Below, piece after piece: positions 13,459 to 17,461 of a stretch of 17,461 bases of DNA. The notes under the pieces were generated by a model. That model did not search any database. It was not told where the DNA came from and was given only the letters and a program-made list of their open reading frames with translations. The stretch is taken from contig JBQTHP010000254.1 of assembly GCA_052389755.1 (NCBI GenBank), positions 1-17,461 of the forward strand. Reading direction: 5' to 3'. Numbering within the stretch: position 1 is the first letter of the stretch; the number at the start of each line of letters is the position of its first letter. This DNA is from JBQTHP01 sp052389755 (lineage in GTDB: Bacteria; Pseudomonadota; Gammaproteobacteria; Steroidobacterales; Steroidobacteraceae). The position numbers and the translations under genes are program-made.

Positions 13459-14895
13459 TCACATCTGTCTCGATCCTGCGCGTTTGCGCTCGTTGGAGGG
13501 CGCGATGCCCATTGCTTCGCGGTACTTGGCGACGGTACGCCGGGCTACCGGGATGCCCTCGCCGTACAGGAGCTCCGCGATTCGCCCATCGCTCAGCGGC
13601 GCTTCGGCGTCTTCCTCTTTGACGAGCTTCCTGATCTTGGCGCGAATTGCTGTCGAGGAGGTGCCGGAGCCGTCGGCCCCCTCGACCTGGCTCGAGAAGA
13701 AGAAGCGCAGCTCGAACACGCCGCGCGGGGTGTGCATGTACTTGCCGGACGTCACGCGCGAGATCGTCGACTCGTGCATCTCGATCGCCTCGGCGATGTC
13801 CCGCAGGATCATCGGCCGCATGTGCTCCTCGCCGTGCTCGAGGAACGCCGTCTGGCGCTCGACGATCGACCGGGCGACCTTGATGAGCGTGTCGTGCCGG
13901 ATCTCCAGGCTCTTCAGCAGCCAGCGCGCTTCCTGCAGCTGCGCGCGCATGCTCGCATGGCTCGCGGTCCGTCCGATGAGACTAGCGTAACCCTGGTTCA
14001 GGCGGACTCGCGGCAGGGTGGAAGGGTTCATCTCGACCGCCCAGCCGTGGTCGGTGCGGCGCACGAAAACGTCGGGGACGACGTACTCCGGCGCCCCGGA
14101 GCTCACGATCGATCCCGGCCGGGGGTGGCACGCGCGCACGAGGGCGAGAGCCTCGGCCAGCTCCTCTTCGGTGGCGCGCAGCTCGCGCCGCAACAACGCA
14201 AGCTCCCGGTCCGCGACGAGCGCCAGATGCTGGCGGGCAATGGTGCAGGCGAGCTCGAGCCCGGCCGTCGCCGGGTCGAGCTGCCGCAGCTGCAGCTCGA
14301 TGCACTCGCCGACCGAACGTGCGCCGACGCCCGGCGGATCGAGCGCCTGCACGATCCCGAGCACCTTCTCCACTTCACCGGTGGTGCAATCGATCTCAGG
14401 GCGAAGCGTCGCGCAGATCTCCTCGAGCGACTCGGTGACGTAGCCGTTGTCGCTGATCGCATCGACGATGGCGCGCGCTACCGCGAGATCCCGCGGTTCC
14501 AGTTTCGCGAGCTCGAGCTGCCACAGCAGGTGGTCCTGCAACGACTGGCCGGACGAATCGGCGTACTCCTGCTGCCGATCGTCGTCGTCGCCGTGCCAGG
14601 GCGCTTCCGAAGGCCCGACACTCTGTTCGCTCCAGCTCTCGTCGAGGACCTCGACGGTGCTCTCCGCCGCTTCCTTGCGGGGTGGCTCGGGCGCCGGCGG
14701 CGGCTCGAGCGGTTCGAACACGCCGGTGCTTTCCGACTCATCGACGGGCTCGAGCATGACGTTGCTCTCGAGCAGCTCGCGGATGTGCGCCTGGAGCTCG
14801 AGAGCGGGCAGCTGCAGAAGCCGGATAGCCTGCTGCAGCTGCGGGGTCATCGTCAGTTGCTGACCCAGGCGAAGCTGCAGGGAGGGTTTCAGCAT
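13459..14895 (-). CDS. rpoN: RNA polymerase sigma-54 factor
   Basis: The 478-aa product is full length. Region I is the Gln/Leu-rich activator-interacting start (MLKPSLQLRLGQQLTMTPQLQQAIRLLQLPALELQ). An acidic region II runs to about 120. The core-binding region and helix-turn-helix (IAEAIEMHESTISRVTSGKYMHTPRGVFELRFFFSS) follow, and the RpoN box is ARRTVAKYRE (451-460). It directs RNA polymerase to -24/-12 promoters opened by AAA+ activators. GAAGGA lies before the ATG at 14895. The 65-nt gap after lptB (14896-14960) is the largest break between kdsC and hpf and could hold an rpoN promoter; I see no convincing boxes, only a GCCAGCTGGC palindrome at 14943-14952. Confidence 0.97.
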   Translation of the reverse strand: MLKPSLQLRLGQQLTMTPQLQQAIRLLQLPALELQAHIRELLESNVMLEPVDESESTGVFEPLEPPPAPEPPRKEAAESTVEVLDESWSEQSVGPSEAPWHGDDDDRQQEYADSSGQSLQDHLLWQLELAKLEPRDLAVARAIVDAISDNGYVTESLEEICATLRPEIDCTTGEVEKVLGIVQALDPPGVGARSVGECIELQLRQLDPATAGLELACTIARQHLALVADRELALLRRELRATEEELAEALALVRACHPRPGSIVSSGAPEYVVPDVFVRRTDHGWAVEMNPSTLPRVRLNQGYASLIGRTASHASMRAQLQEARWLLKSLEIRHDTLIKVARSIVERQTAFLEHGEEHMRPMILRDIAEAIEMHESTISRVTSGKYMHTPRGVFELRFFFSSQVEGADGSGTSSTAIRAKIRKLVKEEDAEAPLSDGRIAELLYGEGIPVARRTVAKYREAMGIAPSNERKRAGSRQM

Positions 14896-14960
14896 GTTCC
14901 TTCGGGCAAAACAGACAACCTATTGATTAAGCTCACGTTACCGCCAGCTGGCACGTTCCA

Positions 14961-15686
14961 TTACAGGCGGAACGACTGGCCCAAGTACACCTCACGGACT
15001 TGGGGGTTGGCAAGGATTTCTTCCGCGGTTCCGGCCGCGATTACGCTGCCCTGATTGACTATGTAAGCCCGGCCGCAAACCCCGAGTGTTTCGCGCACAT
15101 TATGGTCGGTGATGAGCACGCCGATGCCGCGCGCGGCGAGCTCCCGCACGATCCGCTGGATGTCGATCACCGACAGCGGATCGACGCCCGCGAACGGCTC
15201 GTCGAGGAGCATGAACTGCGGCTCGGCCGCCAGCGCGCGCGCGATCTCCACGCGTCGCCGCTCGCCGCCCGACAGGGATATCCCGAGGCTCTTGCGCACG
15301 TGACCGATGCGCAGCTCCTCGAGCAGCTCTTCGAGCCGGCGTTCGCGCTCGGCGCGGTCGAACTCGCCCTGCGTCTCGAGCACTGCGAGGATGTTGTCCT
15401 CCACCGAGAGCTTGCGGAACACGGACGCTTCCTGCGGCAGATACCCGAGCCCGAGCTGCGCCCGTCGGTGAATCGGCAGATAGGTGAGGTCGCGCTCGTC
15501 GATCCAGATGCGGCCGGCATCGCACGGCACGAGGCCGACGATCATGTAGAACGCGGTGGTCTTGCCGGCGCCGTTCGGGCCAAGCAGGCCGACGATCTCG
15601 CCTTCGCGCACGTCGAGCGACAGATCGTTGACGACCTTGCGGGATCTGTAGCTCTTCTCGAGCCCGGCTGCCCGCAGCAGCGTCAT
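14961..15686 (-). CDS. lptB: LPS export ABC transporter ATP-binding protein LptB
   Basis: The 241-aa ATPase of the LptB2FG complex powers LPS extraction from the inner membrane. It has Walker A GPNGAGKT (36-43), the Q-loop in YLPQEASVF, signature LSGGERRR (138-145), Walker B LLDEPFAGVDP (160-170) and switch His195 in ITDHNVRE. ATG 15686 overlaps the lptA stop as ATGA; the frame is open to 15854 but that part shadows lptA. Its partner permease genes lptF/lptG are not in the window, as is usual for this cluster. Confidence 0.97.
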   Translation of the reverse strand: MTLLRAAGLEKSYRSRKVVNDLSLDVREGEIVGLLGPNGAGKTTAFYMIVGLVPCDAGRIWIDERDLTYLPIHRRAQLGLGYLPQEASVFRKLSVEDNILAVLETQGEFDRAERERRLEELLEELRIGHVRKSLGISLSGGERRRVEIARALAAEPQFMLLDEPFAGVDPLSVIDIQRIVRELAARGIGVLITDHNVRETLGVCGRAYIVNQGSVIAAGTAEEILANPQVREVYLGQSFRL

Positions 15687-16321
15687 GGCTGCTTTTCGCG
15701 CGGCTCGCGCTGACCGGCCTCGCCCTGGTTCGGGTTGATGGTGATGCGCACGCGCTCGTTGCCGCCGGGCTCGCCCGTCGCCTGCACGCGCTCCTCGCGG
15801 ATGCTGTAGACGAGCACCGGGCCGCTGATCTCGTTGCGTCCGTCGGTGAGCCACGCCTCATCCGACAGCCTCACCGTGCCGTCCGCCACGGCGTACTCGA
15901 TGGCACGCGCGCGCCCTCGCGCCATCACGTTCGCTTCGGTGCGCTGCTGCTCGAACTCGGCCGGCGCGCCCGTAATCGCCGCCCGTTCGATGCGGTTGTC
16001 CTTGAACTCGACGATCGCGCGGTCGGAACGCAGCGTGCCTCGCAGCTCGACGCGAATGCGCACGTTACCCTCGAAGATCCAGCGGCTGTCCTCGAAGTCG
16101 AGGCCGGTCGCCTCGGCGCGCTCCGCCTGGACGGTGGTCTGCCCCTGGGAGATCACCACGTCCCGGAATCGAACGCGATTCTCCCGGTAGTCGAAGTCGG
16201 TGGACGCGGCCTCGAGGTCGATCGGCAGCTGGCGACGCTCCTGAGCCTCACCCGCTCCCGCGATCAGGGCGGCGGACACGGCAGCGACGGCTATGAAGGA
16301 GCTACGGAGTGAAGCTGCCAT
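15683..16321 (-). CDS. lptA: Periplasmic LPS-transport protein LptA
   Basis: The 212-aa product has a signal peptide (about 1-26, cleavage near GEA-QE) and an OstA/LptA beta-jellyroll domain: PIDLEAASTDFDYRENRVRFRDVVISQGQTTVQAERAEA, IFEGNVRIRVE, then AEFEQQR. It forms the periplasmic bridge that carries LPS from LptC to LptD. The C-terminal tail (VRITINPNQGEAGQREPREKQP) is charged and probably flexible. Its start overlaps the end of lptC by 20 nt and its stop overlaps the lptB start. Confidence 0.93.
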   Translation of the reverse strand: MAASLRSSFIAVAAVSAALIAGAGEAQERRQLPIDLEAASTDFDYRENRVRFRDVVISQGQTTVQAERAEATGLDFEDSRWIFEGNVRIRVELRGTLRSDRAIVEFKDNRIERAAITGAPAEFEQQRTEANVMARGRARAIEYAVADGTVRLSDEAWLTDGRNEISGPVLVYSIREERVQATGEPGGNERVRITINPNQGEAGQREPREKQP

Positions 16322-16862
16322 GCACGTCCGATTCTAGCCGCACGTGCTGAGCCTTCAAATCAGCCACGAGGCCGCGCGCGCGCAGCTCGCGCCCGGACCA
16401 TGTCAGAGTCACCGGTTCGCGGCTCGTCACGATCTCGCGCTGCGTGTCGAACGTCAGCCGCTCCGTCGCGATCGACGCATCCTCGTAATCGCCCGGCGGG
16501 GTCCCGACCACGCGCACGCTGCCCATGAGCTCGACGCGGCTCGCATCCTCGAGGATGCGCCCTTCCTCCGCCCGCGCGCGCCAGCGGTTGCCGTTCGCAT
16601 CGCGGTAATCCATCTCGACGCGTTCGAGCTCGACGGTGGCCTCGTCGGGTTTCTGCTCGATCAGATCCGCGTGCAGCGTGTAGAGCGGACGTCCGTCGGC
16701 ACCCGTCTCCACGACCTCCGCGTCGCGCGCGGCATAGCCGCTCCCCGGCGCATCGCCTGCGTCCGCCACGGTCGGCGCGGCGGTCTGTCGGCTGCGACCT
16801 AGCAGCAGCGAGCCGGCGATGACGGCCAGGACGACGAGCACGGTGAGTATCCGGCCCATCAT
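16302..16862 (-). CDS. lptC: LPS export protein LptC
   Basis: The 186-aa product has one N-terminal membrane helix (about 4-21, ILTVLVVLAVIAGSLLLG) and a periplasmic LptC/LptA-like domain: GRPLYTLHADLIEQKPDEATVELERVEMDYR, GNRWRARAEEGRILEDASRVELMGSVRV, then RLTFDTQREIVTSREPVTL. It docks on LptB2FG and hands LPS to LptA. I chose ATG 16862 because it overlaps the kdsC stop as ATGA; the next codon is also ATG (16859). The longer frame to 17279 is a shadow of kdsC. Confidence 0.93.
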   Translation of the reverse strand: MMGRILTVLVVLAVIAGSLLLGRSRQTAAPTVADAGDAPGSGYAARDAEVVETGADGRPLYTLHADLIEQKPDEATVELERVEMDYRDANGNRWRARAEEGRILEDASRVELMGSVRVVGTPPGDYEDASIATERLTFDTQREIVTSREPVTLTWSGRELRARGLVADLKAQHVRLESDVHGSFTP

Positions 16863-17401
16863 GCGCGCAAGCCGCGGGCGGCCAGCAGTCGATCGCAGAC
16901 TTCGCGCACTGCGCCGGCGCCGCCGGCATGGCGCGTCACGTAGTGCGCGGCCGCGCGAGCGGACGCGTGCGCGTCCGCGACCGCGAAGGCAAGTCCGGCC
17001 GCGCGCATGAGTCGCACGTCCGGCGCATCGTCGCCGACGCACGCGCATTGCGCGGCGGAGACGCCGAGCTTGCGTCGCACGCGCTCGAACAGCGCGTGCT
17101 TGTCCTCGATTCCCTGAAATACCCGGCGAATGCCGAGCTCCCGACACCTCCGTTTCACCGCAGCCGAACGCCGACCCGAGATCACGGCGATCTCGATGCC
17201 GGCCGACAGCACCGCGCGGATGCCGTGGCCGTCGCGGACGTGGAAGACTTTCAGAACTTCCCCGCGAGGGCCGAGCCACAGTCGCCCGTCGGTCAGCACG
17301 CCGTCGACGTCCAGCACGAGCAGCCGCACGTCGCGCGGGTTGGCGCGCTTCAGCGCGCGCTCAGGCAGGCCCGACCGGGCGGACGAGGGGACTCGTTTCA
17401 T
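16859..17401 (-). CDS. kdsC: KDO-8-phosphate phosphatase KdsC
   Basis: The 180-aa HAD-family enzyme releases phosphate from 3-deoxy-D-manno-octulosonate 8-phosphate to give KDO for the LPS inner core. It has the nucleophile motif DVDGVLTDG (31-39), FHVRDGHGI (53-61), ISGRRS (74-79), Lys101 in GIEDKHALF, GDDAPDV (123-129), and the family ending DYVTR-like HYVTRHAGGAGAVREVCD. No cap domain is present, as is normal for this subgroup. The ATG at 17401 has a poor ribosome site and the frame stays open to the window edge, so a slightly earlier start is possible. A second frame ends in TGA overlapping this ATG, as an upstream operon gene would, but it is too short to identify. Confidence 0.94.
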   Translation of the reverse strand: MKRVPSSARSGLPERALKRANPRDVRLLVLDVDGVLTDGRLWLGPRGEVLKVFHVRDGHGIRAVLSAGIEIAVISGRRSAAVKRRCRELGIRRVFQGIEDKHALFERVRRKLGVSAAQCACVGDDAPDVRLMRAAGLAFAVADAHASARAAAHYVTRHAGGAGAVREVCDRLLAARGLRA

Positions 17402-17461
17402 GCTCGTGATTTTCTTTGTCCGCCAGCGCGGGCGGGCGGAGGCCGATGGGGGGGAGGAGCC

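Noticed and set aside
14949..14963. TGGCACG resembling a sigma-54 -24 element
   Set aside because: No GC-type -12 element follows at the right spacing, and it points into the 3' end of lptB against the gene direction.

Overview
The window reads as a chromosomal piece of a high-GC gammaproteobacterium. The main evidence is the minus-strand order kdsC-lptC-lptA-lptB-rpoN-hpf-...-rapZ, a conserved gammaproteobacterial cell-envelope/sigma-54 cluster. A TonB-dependent receptor of the kind abundant in Steroidobacter/Nevskia-like soil and water bacteria fits too, but the exact order is an inference with low confidence. No rRNA, tRNA or CRISPR array was seen.

Region A (1-2230, visibly lower GC than the rest): two tandem, displaced Rhs C-terminal toxin cassettes, each followed by a small immunity-like gene. 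Cassette 1 (204-701) joins the end of an Rhs core to a Cys-rich domain with an HVGVRSQGC active-site-like motif. This resembles the L,D-transpeptidase-like Tlde1/DUF2778 peptidoglycan toxins. It is followed by a membrane-anchored Sel1-repeat protein (742-1155), whose predicted periplasmic location fits that target. Cassette 2 (1302-1796) has an unrecognised toxin domain and is followed by a DUF6869-like protein (1811-2164). Both cassettes begin with the same 26-bp Rhs-core sequence (one mismatch) and lack a credible start, so they look like silent spare toxin tips that could recombine onto an intact rhs gene outside the window. Bases 1-149 hold nothing I can recognise. The region ends in a minus-strand fragment of an ORF6N-domain gene that abuts the 3' end of mgtE.

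Region B (2433-11762): mgtE (Mg2+ channel) and a TetR regulator overlap on the minus strand. Divergent from TetR is an acyl-CoA synthetase and alpha/beta hydrolase pair (ATGA overlap), followed by a TonB-dependent receptor, a secreted PHB-depolymerase-type esterase and an MFS transporter. A palindrome of the form TTCAACA-N2-TGTTGAA overlaps the predicted promoters of both the synthetase and the receptor, and both promoters have the form TTGCAN-N17-TAGATT. I infer a TetR-controlled regulon for extracellular ester cleavage, outer- and inner-membrane uptake, further hydrolysis and CoA activation of an unknown ester-linked or acyl substrate.

Region C (11794-17401, all minus strand): kdsC, lptC, lptA and lptB overlap one another and serve LPS synthesis and export. 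They are followed by rpoN, hpf, a 69-aa unknown protein and rapZ. The usual ptsN between hpf and rapZ, and npr after rapZ, are absent.
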